Below are positions 1 to 11,973 of a stretch of DNA of 38,412 nt, one piece after another (position 1 is the stretch's first letter; each line of letters opens with the position of its first letter). A program made the translations under genes and the position numbers. The DNA is from Smittium mucronatum. Its lineage: Eukaryota; Kickxellomycota; Harpellomycetes; Harpellales; Legeriomycetaceae. The DNA is taken from positions 1 through 38,412 of the forward strand of contig LSSL01005783.1 of NCBI GenBank assembly GCA_001953115.1. The letters are read 5' to 3'. Under the pieces are notes generated by a model. The model was not told where the DNA came from, did not search any database, and was given only the letters and a program-made list of their open reading frames with translations.

Positions 1-1640
1 GGTTATGGGCTAAGATTAATTTTTTAATATCTAGATTTTTTTAAAAAAAATAAATGGTTGGACTATAATTCATATATATATTCAGGCGTTTATTTGTCGT
101 AGATAGGTTTTTTAACCTATCTGAGCTGAAAGAACTAAATAATTCACCAAGATCAATATCGATGTATTTTTTTTCTTTATTTTTTGCAAATCTGAGTACT
201 TTGTCGCTTACAAAGAGTTTTTTTTATATTAAGCAAATCCAATGAGAAATTTAATTTATTATTTTACTATTATTATCTTTTTACCACTATACCTGTATTT
301 ATTATCATATACACTTTTATTATTTCTCACTATTAAAAATATTTATTTAAACTTACAGGTATATCATGGGAAAAACTCCCCAGAAAAATTCAAAAATTAC
401 TATTTAGAACCTCATTATTTCTTACAAACATTTAATATAAATACAGATTTGGTTTTACTAAAAATAAAGGCATCCAAAAAATAAAATAAAAACTTTATCA
501 CAATTTTTGTACCAGAGACTAAATACACTTAATACTTCAAATAAAACGATTAGAAATAGAATAATTGTTAATTTTTATAGTGTTAGAGAGACAAAACCTC
601 GGTGAAAATTTAAAGCTTTTTTTATAAATACCATCATAATCATCTCTATCCCTTTTATTTATTTATTTTTTATTTGAATCCTCCAATAAAATTCTATAAT
701 TAAAATAGCTTATATTATGTTTTTTAGCGCACATTTATCTTAATAGTGACAATAAACCAACTTATAAAAGCTTTAAACTTACCGATATATTGAATTATAC
801 TGTAATTGGTATATCTGGGCTATCCTCAATCGATTAAAAAACTCTCTTGGAAGTGATAAGAGAAAAAATTCAAAAAAAAGGTTATAACTATTATAAAGCC
901 TTTAATTTTCCGCTATAAAAAAATCCATAGTGCTTCAGGGATTTCCATGAGGATAAGATGCTTATTCACAAAAAAAACACTTATATCTTCGGAATCAAGT
1001 TGTGGATAAATTCTTTGGACCACATTATCGCTATGCTTATATTCTTAAATATCACTCAAAACATAAAAGAAAAATATATATGCGTTTGTGATTACAATGA
1101 TATTAGACAATAAAATATATATTCATTTATATTTTAAACACGTTTAGCTATTTTCCCTTTAAATATGTTGTTTAAACAAGAATTTTGGTAAAAAATACAT
1201 TATATTAATCAAATATTTTCCTATACCGTTTTAAAAAGCTTTAATATGAGGAATTGAGACCAACTGGCATCCGAAAAACTCAAAATTTGCCAAAAAATGA
1301 TGATTTTAAATCATGTAAAATTAAATTATACCCTTATTATTAATTTAAAGATCGGGTAATATTGCAAAAAAGGGTTCTTTTAAGCACAAAAAATTGTTTT
1401 TTGAGGGAAATTTTTAAGTAGTAAATGTAAACTTTATAGTAACCGTATTTCTATTGGTGAATTTTAGAGTATTTAAATCTTATGAATTGTTTGAAATCGC
1501 TTATATTTATAAAAAAAATACTAAATTAACCAAAATTATAATAATTTTCCTAAACAAATACAATATATATGTTACATGGGGCGTGATTTCTCCAAGAACC
1601 TCACTGAAAATATACTAATTTCCGATATTTACGAAAAAAC
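1..1640. other. A+T-rich gene-free DNA
   Basis: Very A+T-rich sequence with frequent stops in all frames. The longest open stretch (242-484, plus strand, 80 codons) is rich in I, L, Y, F and K, as expected from translating A+T-rich DNA, and has no motif I recognise. The segment may hold the decayed 5' part of the LINE-like remnant that follows, but no endonuclease motif can be read with confidence. Confidence 0.6.
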
Positions 1641-1649
1641 ACAATGAGC

Positions 1650-2560
1650 TTTGAACTTCATCTGATAAAAAAGAAATCAAAAATAAAATTATAAAGTTCA
1701 GCGATGATGGTCTTATTCCTTGTAGAATTTTAAAAAAATAAACTCACAAAATATAAGCGTTGATGTGAAAAATTTATCCCATTAGAGAAAACCAAGCTAT
1801 AAAAAAAAAGAGCATAAATTTATAAAAACTAAAAAATTTGAATAAAAGTTTAAACATATTTCAAACTTCAGTGTATTATTTTAAGCATGGTGATATAAAA
1901 TTAATATTTACTTCAAAAAAACCCCTTATATGTGGCTTCGTATTCAAATTTTGATTCAACATTTAAACCGGTTAAAGGTATATATATAGCAATTTTTAAA
2001 AGTGTAACAGATGTAAATAAATCGTTTATTACTGTATAAATAGCTTTATTGAGTCATGAAAAAGCGAATGATTAAATATTATGTTTGTAAATTTTAAATT
2101 AAGAAGCAATTAAATTAGGATTAAATTTTGGAAATATGAAATTAACGTCAAACTCTGCTCCACAAATAAAAGAAATTACTATAGATTTTTCAGTTCAAAT
2201 TAAGGAGAAAAACTATTGTTTTATTGTTTAAAAAAATCGAGGTTTAATTTAAAAAATATCTAGGAATTTACGTGATTACATCTAAAATGCCAAGTAAAAA
2301 ATTCGAAAATAACAAAAAGTGGTACGAAAGATACTATCTATTTATCCTCTCAGCAAAAAATGCTTTAGAGAGATTTAATAAAACGATTAAAGATAATTTT
2401 AAATTTTCTTGGTATATAAAAAGAAATAATCGACGATTCTATGGATTCTGTTGTAATACATTTTGAGAAAATATTTTATAATGGAGATTATATTTTAGAT
2501 ATGAAAAAAACCCATTTTGGAATATTCAGGTCCACTGAGTAAATAGAGTTTTTTTTTAAT
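1650..2560 (+). pseudogene. Decayed LINE-type (non-LTR) reverse transcriptase remnant
   Basis: Short conserved-looking peptides occur in the order expected of a non-LTR retrotransposon reverse transcriptase. Around 1660-1740 there is KKEIKNKIIKFSDDGLIP followed by a RILKK-like stretch, resembling the N-terminal 'EI...I.k...DG...LK' region. At 2103-2230 EAIKLGLNFGNMK resembles the 'GL..N..KTE' region downstream of the catalytic YxDD. In the next frame, at about 2250-2466, KKYLGIYV is the 'KYLG' motif that follows the palm in LINE enzymes, and then comes an open tail of about 60 codons. The pieces lie in different frames with stops between them, and I cannot read the YxDD box. The presumed function is target-primed reverse transcription of the parent element; this copy is dead. 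The alternative is chance similarity in A+T-rich DNA, made less likely by the correct order and spacing. Confidence 0.4.
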
Positions 2561-3955
2561 AGGAAAAAATATTAGACATATCGGAATTTCATGATTTATC
2601 AGGATTAATTAGCTCAATAAAATTCGATAAATTAGTAATTTTTTTAGAGAAATATAATTTCATATCATCAAAAATATATCATTCTACAAAAAAAGATGCT
2701 TTTTTTTCATGAAAAATTTTTTTTAAAAAAAATGAATGTCTTCACATGTTTCATTCTATTAATCAAAAAATAACATATATTTAATTTTCATAACGCTTCT
2801 TTTTCAGCTAAAAACAGCAGGGAGGACTAAATAAAATCAGGAAATAACAGCAATAAGCATAAAAATAGTAAAACATTTTCATTTATACGACAATTTATTA
2901 TTTTATAATAAAAAGTGTTATAAAAATTAAAAATTAATCCGTATTATTTATTAAATTAAATAGGTAGCTTTGCAAAAAAATAGTAATAAAATCATACACG
3001 CGATTTAGTTTAAGATTTGAGAGGGAAGATGAATAGGGGTTATGGAGAAGGTGCTTATTTTTTGATCTAAATATTTTTTTATATTTGAAAACGTATTTTC
3101 TTAATAGTAAAATAAATTCAACTCAAAAAATTTCCTGATATTTCAAAAAAGAAAAAAATTTCAGTTTATATGCACATATTTCTTCATTTCAAATCTCAAA
3201 AATCAAAATGAAACATTGGGGAATGCAGTTTTTATTTTCTCAATAATTATTTTATTTTTTTCAAATTTATTTGAGAAATCACGACCTGTGTAACATCAAT
3301 ATTGTATTAGTTAAGGGAAATTAGCAATTTTTTGGTTAATTTAGTATATTTTAAATAAATTTAAGTGATTTCAAAATAATTTAGTGTATTTTTATTATAT
3401 TACTTTAAAAAAGGAATTTTAATTTTTTTTGAAATAAATTTAAAATTTAATTCGCTGAGATGAAGCCAATTAAAAAACCCTCCATTTTTTTTTTGAAAAA
3501 AAATCTAAAATCATAAAAAAATACAATTTCTAATTCTTAAATAAATTTTATATAGAAACTCTGGTAATAATCATGAAATATTAGTCCAAAAATTGTATAT
3601 AAGATAATAATTAATTTTAAAAATAACTTTTTTTAATAAATAATAAATTATAAACATATATCGGTGGGTTAATACACCAAAAATACAATCGTTTTAGACC
3701 CAATTATTTCGAAAGATCATTATTTTTGGTTAAATTCATTTTATTTTTTCGAAAAATTTACAACTTATTTCCGCTTTAATCAAAATCTAAGAATTTTCGA
3801 AGGAATTTAAAATATTTTAATATCGGCCTAAATATTTTATTAAACTCTAGAATAGAGCTTTTATTCTCATTTTTATTCATTTTTAAATAGTTTCGTTGCC
3901 AGATATTATCACCAAATTTTTTAAATGAAAAAAAATCTAATATAATCTCTTATAT
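2561..3955. other. A+T-rich gene-free DNA
   Basis: Long A and T runs and no open frame of interest on either strand. I see no repeat or motif that I can name here. Confidence 0.6.
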
Positions 3956-4440
3956 ACATAGATTGAAATCAAAGGCTGGGTGGCTTTACCTTTTTACTAT
4001 AAAAAGTAAAAAAATCAAATAATAAAGCCTCATAATCATATAAAAATTTGGACCTCTAGTTTTAGGGAGTTTCAAAATACGCTTTTTTCCATTTTTGGAT
4101 ATTTTTTCTTTCCTTGTAATTTTTTTTTTATTAAAATAGAGTATTCGATATATTTTTTAAAACAAGATTTTTTATATATTTATTTTTAATAAATATATTT
4201 GTCTTAATAGGCTTTCTGTTTATTTATGCTTAAAATTTGTACACAAAAACTCAAGAAAAAAATAAAAATATAGAAAATATGTCAACTCTTTGAGTTTATA
4301 TAAAGGATTTATTCCATTTTTTTATCACTAAATCCATGTGAGAATCTCGAATTTTAGCAGATACTTTTATACGTCTTCATTTGTAAAGTGAGCTTTTTTT
4401 TGATTTTATCCTTTAATATTAGTTGGATAAAAATATTTTA
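3956..4440 (+). mobile_element. Interior fragment of a third copy (copy C) of the inverted-repeat element
   Basis: By-eye alignment shows this stretch matching the interior of copy B. The best segment is about 4025-4110, which matches about 11,300-11,385: both carry a 'CAATCATAT'-like block, then a GG(A/G)CCTCT block, then (A/G)GGG(A/G)(G/T)TT and AAAA(A/T)AC. A second match is 4312-4360 against about 11,650-11,700, sharing 'TTCCA.TTTT...ATCA..AAATCC...TG'. Orientation is the same as copy B. No inverted-repeat arms are visible at the distances seen in copies A and B, so this looks like a truncated or heavily decayed copy. It has no intact coding capacity. Confidence 0.55.
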
Positions 4441-5137
4441 TCGGATAATTATTGATCATCATAATATAAATTTTCTTCTAACTTAAATATATCAATATAA
4501 TAGGTGATTAGTGAAAATTAAATCCAAAACTAAACCCTTGTAAGCATATTCCATAATTTTTATTGGTAAAATCTATTTCTAAAAAAATTAGATATATTTT
4601 TTATTTGAAAGATAGGAACAAGTATTTCATATTGTAATATATTTACTTTTCTTTAATTTTTTTAAAGTGATGATTTCTTGTTAAGGATAATTTATTGCTT
4701 AATATAGAAATTTTATTTTAAGAATAATTGATTTTAATACCATAAGAATTTAAATCATATAAATATACAATAATATGTGTATAAAGAACTTTAATTCACT
4801 GAATATAATTATTATGAATAAATTAGTTAGATCAAATATCATAAAAAAATTTAACGGAAAATAATTCGAAAATTAGAAAGGTAATTAATAAAAATTTTCT
4901 TCCATATATATTTTTTAAAAAGAAATATTTTATATTTCTAGTTCTCACCCGAAAAAAAAAATTAAAAAAAAAATTTTCCAGATTTTTTCCAGATTTATTT
5001 TTTATTGTGTTTACTTTTTTCGAAAAGAAACAAGTTTTTTTAATATTTTCCATACTAAGAAATTGGATTTTTTCAAAAAAAAATATTTTTCCATTTATAA
5101 ACCTTTTTTTTTTCAATTTGATTACAATATCATTAAA
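4441..5137. other. A+T-rich gene-free DNA between copies C and A
   Basis: A+T-rich sequence. A 94-codon open stretch on the minus strand (4832-5116) is almost entirely F, K, N and I, as expected from homopolymer-rich DNA, and is not called. A right arm for copy C would be expected from about 4640 on, and I do not see one. Confidence 0.55.
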
Positions 5138-5141
5138 TTAA

Positions 5142-5689
5142 ACCTTTTCTATTAAAATAAAATTTAAAAATCCAATTCGGAAAAAGCGAGTTCAAGTAAA
5201 AAACAGGTAAAAAATAATCCGAAATAAGCGAATCAATTTGATATTAGTTCATAAAATTTTAAGAAAGTTGAAAATTAAGTCAAATTGAGCTAAGAAATAG
5301 GAAAAAAATTAAAGCAAAGTTTGAAAAAAGTGAATAAAAACTTGGTTTGATCTAAAAATCGATGAAATAATATAATCTGATTTTATTTTTGTTTTATGAT
5401 GAATGAAATCCAGAAAAATATCCGTTGCTAGATTTTGAATATAAATTCTTAAGTTTATGCGCATTTATGAAGAAAATATATTTATAAATCGGTTATTGCA
5501 TCAGAAAAAATATATAAAACAAAAATACATATCCGAAAAATGAGCGTTTAACGTTTTTTTTCATTATTCAAAAACATTCTTAAAATGTGAAATTTACACC
5601 CAAACCACATTTAGTGAAAAATAATGGGGGGGTGGGTTCTGACACAAAGAAATTTCATGTCTTTAAATTGACCGATTTTTTATAAAATT
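5142..5689 (+). repeat. Left terminal inverted repeat of copy A
   Basis: Inverted partner of 7092-7655. Matching blocks can be followed from the tip (ACCTTTTCT) through AATCCAATTCGG, TTTGATCTAAAAATCGATG, a G7/C-rich block (GGGGGGGTGGG) and ACCACATTTAGTGAAAAAT, to ACCGATTTTTTATAAAAT at the inner end. The arms differ by scattered substitutions and small indels, so copy A is older than copy B or its arms have not been homogenised. Confidence 0.85.
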
Positions 5690-7091
5690 AGATTTGAATT
5701 TTTAAATAAAAATAAAGTGAATTTAAGTATAATCTTTTCTAATATATTAAAAAAAAAAGCATTAAAAGATGTAATTTAATATTATTATATAAGATGTATA
5801 TGTGCTATTACAAATGATGAAATATAGATAGAACCAATTTTAAGTAAGATCAGCAGTTATATATTCTGACAAAAGTTGGAATGGGTTTACAGCTTAATAT
5901 CGGTCAATGATGCACCTAAATCTACATAATATGCTTGGTTTAATCAGGAAATATATAAACCCGAAATTTAGGGGTCTAAATATCTAACATTTGTAAAAAA
6001 AAAGATAGAAATTCTGAATTTATATTTCGAAAACTCAAATAAGTTCATTTTATACTCTTAAAGTATTAAATAATTTACCTTTTTGGTATGTTAATTGAAT
6101 TTTAGTACACCTAAAATTGTCAGAGATATAAAATTTAGAACTTTAATGTTAAAGGTATAAATATCAGATAAAAACGGGCGAATTTACAGATTAATAAGGA
6201 AAATGTATTTGATTATAAACATGTTTGTTTTAATTATATACTCTCTGAAATTTTATTTACTTTTATAGACGAGAGCAATTTTAATATTTTCATAGATGTG
6301 CCAGTAGGGTTCGAGAGGTATAAAATTTACTTTCGTAAATTAAATAAACAAGAGAAAATGATTTTAAATATACTTTTATGACTTTACTCATTTTTTCTAT
6401 TAAATAATAAAACAGGAATTGAAATATAAGTTTACACAGATTATATTTGTAGCTCCTGAATGAATGGGGTGACAAAAGATGCCCTATAAAAAAAATACAT
6501 ATATAACATAACAATAGTATCAGATAACGAAAGGTAACATGTGTGAATTATAGATTTAGCTGAGTATTATGATGTTTAATTTTGATTAATCTTGGTTCAA
6601 AATTTCCTACTCAAAACCAAATAAAAAAAATCACAGATTTTGATCAAATCATAAATTAAAAAAAGAGTTTCTCAAAAAATCAAAATAAATTATGATTGTG
6701 ATCTGAAACAAAAATTCAAACAAGTTTGATCAGAAAAAGTAAATTTTTATCAACCACCAATGTTTATATTTTGATTTAACATCATAGATTTGAAAAAAAA
6801 ATTATAGGTCATGTGCAATATTTTTTTTTCAAATACGAATCATGATATATGTTTTTTTAATAATAATTGGATTTTATTTCTATTTTAATCATACCATATA
6901 TTTTCTTTAATATAATTTTTTTAAAAAAAATTATATTTCCTAATTTGGTCTTTCATGTCATTTACTGATATTTTTTTAGTTCTTATTTTTCAGTTAAAAG
7001 TGTAATTAAAACAAAATTAATCCAATATATCTAAAAATCAATTTATAGGTCTTTATATATCCGATATAAAAAATGTGATTTTAAAAATAAC

Positions 7092-7655
7092 ATTTTATAA
7101 AAAATCGGTTAATTTAAAGTACATGAAATTTCTTTGTGTTAGAACACCCCTCCCCCATCATTTTTCACTAAATGTGGTTTGGGTGTAAATTTCGCATTTT
7201 AAAAATGTTTTTAAATAATGAAAAAAAATGCTAAACGCTCATTTTTCGGATATGTATTTTTGTTTTATATATTTTTTCCTATTTAATTACCGATTTATAA
7301 ATATACTATTCTTCATAAATGCGCAGAAATTTAAGAATTTATATTCAAAATCTAGCAACGGATATTTTTCTGGATTTCATTCATCATAAAACAAAAATAA
7401 AATCAGATTATATTATTTCATCGATTTTTAGATCAAACCAAGTTTTTATTCACTTTTTTCAAACTTCGCTTTAATTTTTTTCGTATTTCTAAGCTCTATT
7501 TGACTTAATTTTCAACTTTCCTACAATTTTATGAACTAAGATCAAACCGATTCGCTTATTTCGGATTATTTTTTACCTGTTTTTTACTTGAACTCATTTT
7601 TTCCGAATTGGATTTTTTTTTATTTAAATTTTTTCTAAATTAAATTAGAAAAGGT
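7092..7655 (-). repeat. Right terminal inverted repeat of copy A
   Basis: Inverted partner of 5142-5689, starting at ATTTTATAAAAAATCGGT on the inner side and ending AGAAAAGGT at the outer tip. The inner motif 'AATCGGTTAATTTAAAG(C/T)ACA' recurs in the right arm of copy B at about 12,022-12,042, which ties the two copies to one family. Confidence 0.85.
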
Positions 7656-7659
7656 TTAA

Positions 7660-9981
7660 ACTTACTTTTTTTCACATTAATTTGGAAAAAGTGTATTTAT
7701 TTCAAGATTTTCAATAAATTAAGTATAAGAGAATCAATATTTTCAAAATTATAAAAAAAAATTATTCAAACTATATTCACCAATATCATATATAAAATAT
7801 TTTTGGAGAAAGGCAGGTTAAAAAATTAAACACATGCTAAAATATTTGTTAAGAATTTTAGAAAAAACCAAAATTTTGCAATTTAATTAAAGTATTTAGA
7901 TTTCAATAATAATAATAATAATAAATCATTAAAAAAAGAATAATATATATATATATATATTAACAAAGATAAAAAATATTATTATTCTCTTAAATGAATT
8001 TCTACTGAAAACCTCATTTTTTTTTTAAAAAAAATCACATTTTTGAAAATTATCCATACATTACATCGAATGAATATAAAAACATTTTGAAAAAATCTAA
8101 TTTATTTAAATTTGTTATTTTGGTAATAATATTAGGGTTAAACTTCATATTTAGTTCTTCATAAATAATATCTATATGTTTAAATGTCCCATTATGTATC
8201 CAAATATTTATCGATATTATTATAGAATATAATCAAAATAAAATCCCTATAAAAACAAAGCAAAAAAAATGTTTTAAAACAAAAATTTACTCGTTTTCTG
8301 GGCCCATAACCTTGAAATAAATTTAATTGATAAATTATTACCTATATAATTTCTAAAACACCGCGTTAAAAATTATATAGTTATGAGTTATATCCGTTTT
8401 ATATTACATGAGCCATGAGGGAATCTATTGGAATGGAAAGCCATTTTTTTCTTAAATCAGTAAATAATATAAAATATGGTATCTTTTTATTATTAATTGA
8501 CTTATATATATTACAAAAAACAGTATGATATCTAAAAATAAAAAATTGAGACCTTTTAAAACTATAAATCCGGGATATATACTATGAAGAATAAATAATA
8601 AAATTTGATTTTATTTTAGTTAAAATTCTCAGTAAAGCGGAGGAAATTTGGGGATTTCCAGAAAAAAATTATAAAATGTCAACCAAATAAGTATAAATAT
8701 AGATATCTATATAAATATTAAATATAATAGAATAAGGATTCTGAAAAATCTTCAGCTAAATCATAATTCTTTTCTGAAATTTAGTACAGAAAAATTAAAA
8801 GTATGTGAAAAAAAATTAATAATAAATTTTAGAAATAAACCTTAATTTTTTTCAAAAAAATATGATGAAGTGTGGGGAAAAACGAATTAAAATTGATTTC
8901 TGGAAAATAAAACATTTTTATATCAAATAAATAAATAACGGGAGTATATTAAAATTAGAACCCTAAAGGGAATTAATAGATAATATATCAATTTCTGAAA
9001 TTTTAATTTAATTTACAGCTAATTGAGATACTAAAAGTAAATGTCTTTATTTTCTATGAAATATGCAGAAATTATGATAAGATCTAGATATTAATACTTT
9101 GAAGCTGTGTAAGGCATGAAAAAAATAGGAATAAAATATGATAAACCAAATAAAAACTCTGAAAAACTACCAAATTCAGATTAATTTTTTTAAAAAAATA
9201 TCCCACTGAGGCCTCAAAATTTATTTCATCTTTTCAAAAAAGTCTAATGCAACAAAAATTTCTTATACTGTAGAAATAAATATTTAAAAGGTTTTTTTGG
9301 TCACATAAAAACCAAAAAATATATTTTTAGCATCAATTATGTAACTAAATAATTTGATATAATATCTATAAAAACTTAAATATCCAATTTTTTTCCAAAA
9401 AAATTTATTGGGAAAGAATAAAAACGGAAAAAATATCTGATATATATTGTGGAATTTTTTTTGTGTATATATTTCAGTTTATATTTCAAAAATCTAACTG
9501 CTTGTTATTAATATTAGTTTAGTAAAAGGGCTTATAAATTTATATAGTGATAATAAAAAGGAAATATATGATTTTTTATATAAATATCAATATAAAGAGC
9601 TGTATTTAAAAAAAATGATGGAATTGGGATGTTGATGAATCATATTATTCAGTAAAAAGATATAGGATATAAATTTATAAATATCAGTGGATAAGAATTC
9701 ATGGTATTTTCTAATAAATAGACTCCTGATTTAAAAAATTGATAATAGGGATATAATCCTAAAAAAATCAATTTAATTACAAAAATTCCAAGGGATAGAT
9801 ATAAATTTATGAAATTTTTGTAATATGAGATATGAAATAAATATTTGATATATATTTTAAATTTATTTTTTGGTTATAAAAATGTGTAAATTTTTTATAA
9901 TCATATGATTTTATTTATTTAAATAGCTTATGCATTTCCGTATTATGATAAAAAATAATTAAATAATTAAATAATTAATTT
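7660..9981. other. A+T-rich gene-free DNA with microsatellites
   Basis: No coding region. An (AAT)n tract lies at about 7905-7923 and an (AT)9 tract at about 7943-7960. The rest is A+T-rich sequence without a recognisable feature. Confidence 0.6.
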
Positions 9982-10630
9982 AATTTAATTTACACCTTTT
10001 CTAATGCAATTTTGAAAAAAGTTGTGCCAAATAAAAAAAAAAGTGAATGCAATTTGTAAAAAGTGAAAGCAAATGAAAAATAACTAAAGAATAATTCTAA
10101 ATAGGTGAATAAAAATTGGTTATAGTGCATCAAGTTAAAGAGAAAGTGAATTTGAATACGGATTAGAGCGAATAGTTAAGAAAAAAATAAATTATAATTA
10201 AAAAAAAGTGAACCCAATTTGGTTTAAATAAAAAATTGGTGATAATTTATATTTCGGTTGTATTTTTATTATGTGAGGAGTAAAATTTATCAAATTATCT
10301 GTTTCGGGAATGTGAATAGACATTTTTAAATACCTATGAATTTATTAATAATATTATATTTCCCAATCAAGAATCACATCTCTAAAAAAAAAATAACAAT
10401 AAGATACGTCCAAAAAAGGAAAATTTATATATTATTTTTTTATATTTTATCACGCAATTTTTTTTTTTTGAAATTGCGGCATTTAAATTAAATTCCACTT
10501 TCAGCAAAAAAGGGGAAAGAGAAGGGAAAAAAATACAATTTTCCAATTTAATATAATTTTCTGTGCTTTAAATTAACCGATTTTATGTAAACTGTAATTT
10601 TTGGCTTTCAGTCCATTTTTATAAAGCATA
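9982..10630 (+). repeat. Left terminal inverted repeat of copy B
   Basis: Starts at about AATTTAATTTACACCTTTTC and runs to TTTTATAAAGCATA, where similarity to the right arm stops abruptly. It contains short local hairpins, for example the CGCAATTT...AAATTGCGG pair at 10,453-10,479 and a GGGGAAAGAGAAGGG block. It encodes nothing recognisable. Confidence 0.92.
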
Positions 10631-11189
10631 TACAGACCTATAAAATTATTTTTAGATCCAACAAAAGGATTAATTTTTCTTTAATTTTTTTTTTTAAAAA
10701 AAATAAAGTACTCGAAAATTCTTAGTGAATAATTTGCAAGATCAAATTAGGAAATTAGATTTTTTTTTAAAAAAAAGTGATAGAAAAAAATTGGATAACG
10801 TGATTTAAATAGAAAAAAAAATCCAATTTTGATCAAAATCTCATATCCTTCATTTGAATTACATCAGAAAAAAATTATTGCGAATTCCCTATAAAATTTC
10901 TGCGCATTTCTGGTGTTACAAATCCAGTTGATTGTTGGATGGTCGATTCTATAGCCCTTTTTTATCACTCAGCTTAGGTAAATTTCACGTTAGAATAACC
11001 AGCGTGGAGTATTTTAATTTTTTGAAGAATCATTTTTTTTTCTGATTTGACAAAACTAAATTTATTATCATTGGGTTTAGCATCAGAGAATATGGACCAA
11101 GATAATATAAGATTAACAATCATATTGATCGGTTACGTCTCTAATTAGTACATGAAATCTTGCGTTATCTGATGATATTATGATTTTAT

Positions 11190-11420
11190 GTTGCTATATC
11201 CCCTTTGATAGGGCATCCTGTATCAGCTCATGTACCCAAGAGTTACAAATACGGACTATGTAACTTTTTCTTTTCTTTTTAAATTTAATATACCATCAAG
11301 AGAGTCCTTCAATCATATGTAAATTCGGGCCTCTTGTTAAAGGGGTTTAAAAACACCCTTTCTACTCTTTTCGATCTTCATCTGGTTCATCTAATAAAAA
11401 AATCGACGTTACTCTCTTCA
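11190..11420 (+). pseudogene. Protein-coding relic inside copy B (putative transposase fragment)
   Basis: This is the stretch best conserved between copies A, B and C. In one plus-strand frame it reads GHPVSAHVPKSYKYGLCNFF, then two stops, then YTIKRVLQSYVNSGLLLKGF. The counterpart in copy A (minus strand, about 6390-6515) keeps G-H-x3-S-x-H and SYKYxLC. Keeping SYKY and LC while bases differ hints at past selection on protein. I do not recognise the family and no DDE/DDD triad can be identified. The surrounding frames are closed by stops. Confidence 0.45.
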
Positions 11421-11973
11421 ATAAAAATAAAGAATTTTTCGGAGCTAGAATAATCAAGGGATTAATTTACATAATCGCTTTTTTCCCCTTATTTATCTGG
11501 CAATACGCTTTTTTTGGCTCAATATGAGTCTCTTTAACATTAAAAGTTTCAAAATTTGTATTTCTACTAATTTTTTGTGTACAAAATTTTAAAAATTACT
11601 CCAAAATTTTTTTTTTTGATAATTACTTGGGTGTGTATAATGTATTTTCTTCCAGTTTTCAGATCATAAAATCCGAGTGTTTATCTTTTAATCTGCAATT
11701 ATTATATTTAATCTCCCCTCGATTTTTTTTTGTATATTCCCTGATTTAATCCAGCTATAGTCTGTAGATATGGGGATGTTATGGACCGAGATAAGGCTGT
11801 AAAATACATTCCCGTTTTTTACTGAATTTATCACTGCTGATATAACTGAAACCGGGTATTTCCTATATCACAATCCCTTTAGGACTGGTATATTCAATAA
11901 TATTATCTAATTATATTATTAATGTTTATTCCTTCCTATTTTGGGAAGTTTTTTTATGTAAATCCTCTTAATT

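Larger units (their letters stand above)
5138..7659 (-). mobile_element. Long-TIR DNA element, copy A
   Basis: A unit of about 2.5 kb bounded by inverted arms of about 550 bp (5142-5689 and 7092-7655). The outermost bases read ACCTTTTCT on the left and its complement on the right, and TTAA flanks both ends (5138-5141 and 7656-7659). The interior, about 1.4 kb, aligns with copy B in reverse orientation. The clearest protein-like trace is on the minus strand at about 6390-6515: GHLLSPHSFRSYKYNLC, which pairs with GHPVSAHVPKSYKYGLC in copy B. The element is non-coding now, because stops and A/T tracts interrupt every frame. Structurally it resembles a cut-and-paste transposon with long TIRs, or a foldback element. 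The superfamily is unknown: TTAA flanks would suit piggyBac, but they may be part of the repeat because copy B lacks them in the same place. Confidence 0.8.

Noticed and set aside
242..484. 80-codon open frame with a hydrophobic start
   Set aside because: Composition is that of translated A+T-rich DNA; no motif, no promoter and no homologous feature recognised.
4832..5116. 94-codon open frame on the minus strand
   Set aside because: Almost all F, K, N and I from A and T runs; lies in a repeat-decay region.
7905..7960. Microsatellites as a CRISPR-like or regulatory array
   Set aside because: Simple AAT and AT repeats without spacers; typical of A+T-rich eukaryotic DNA.
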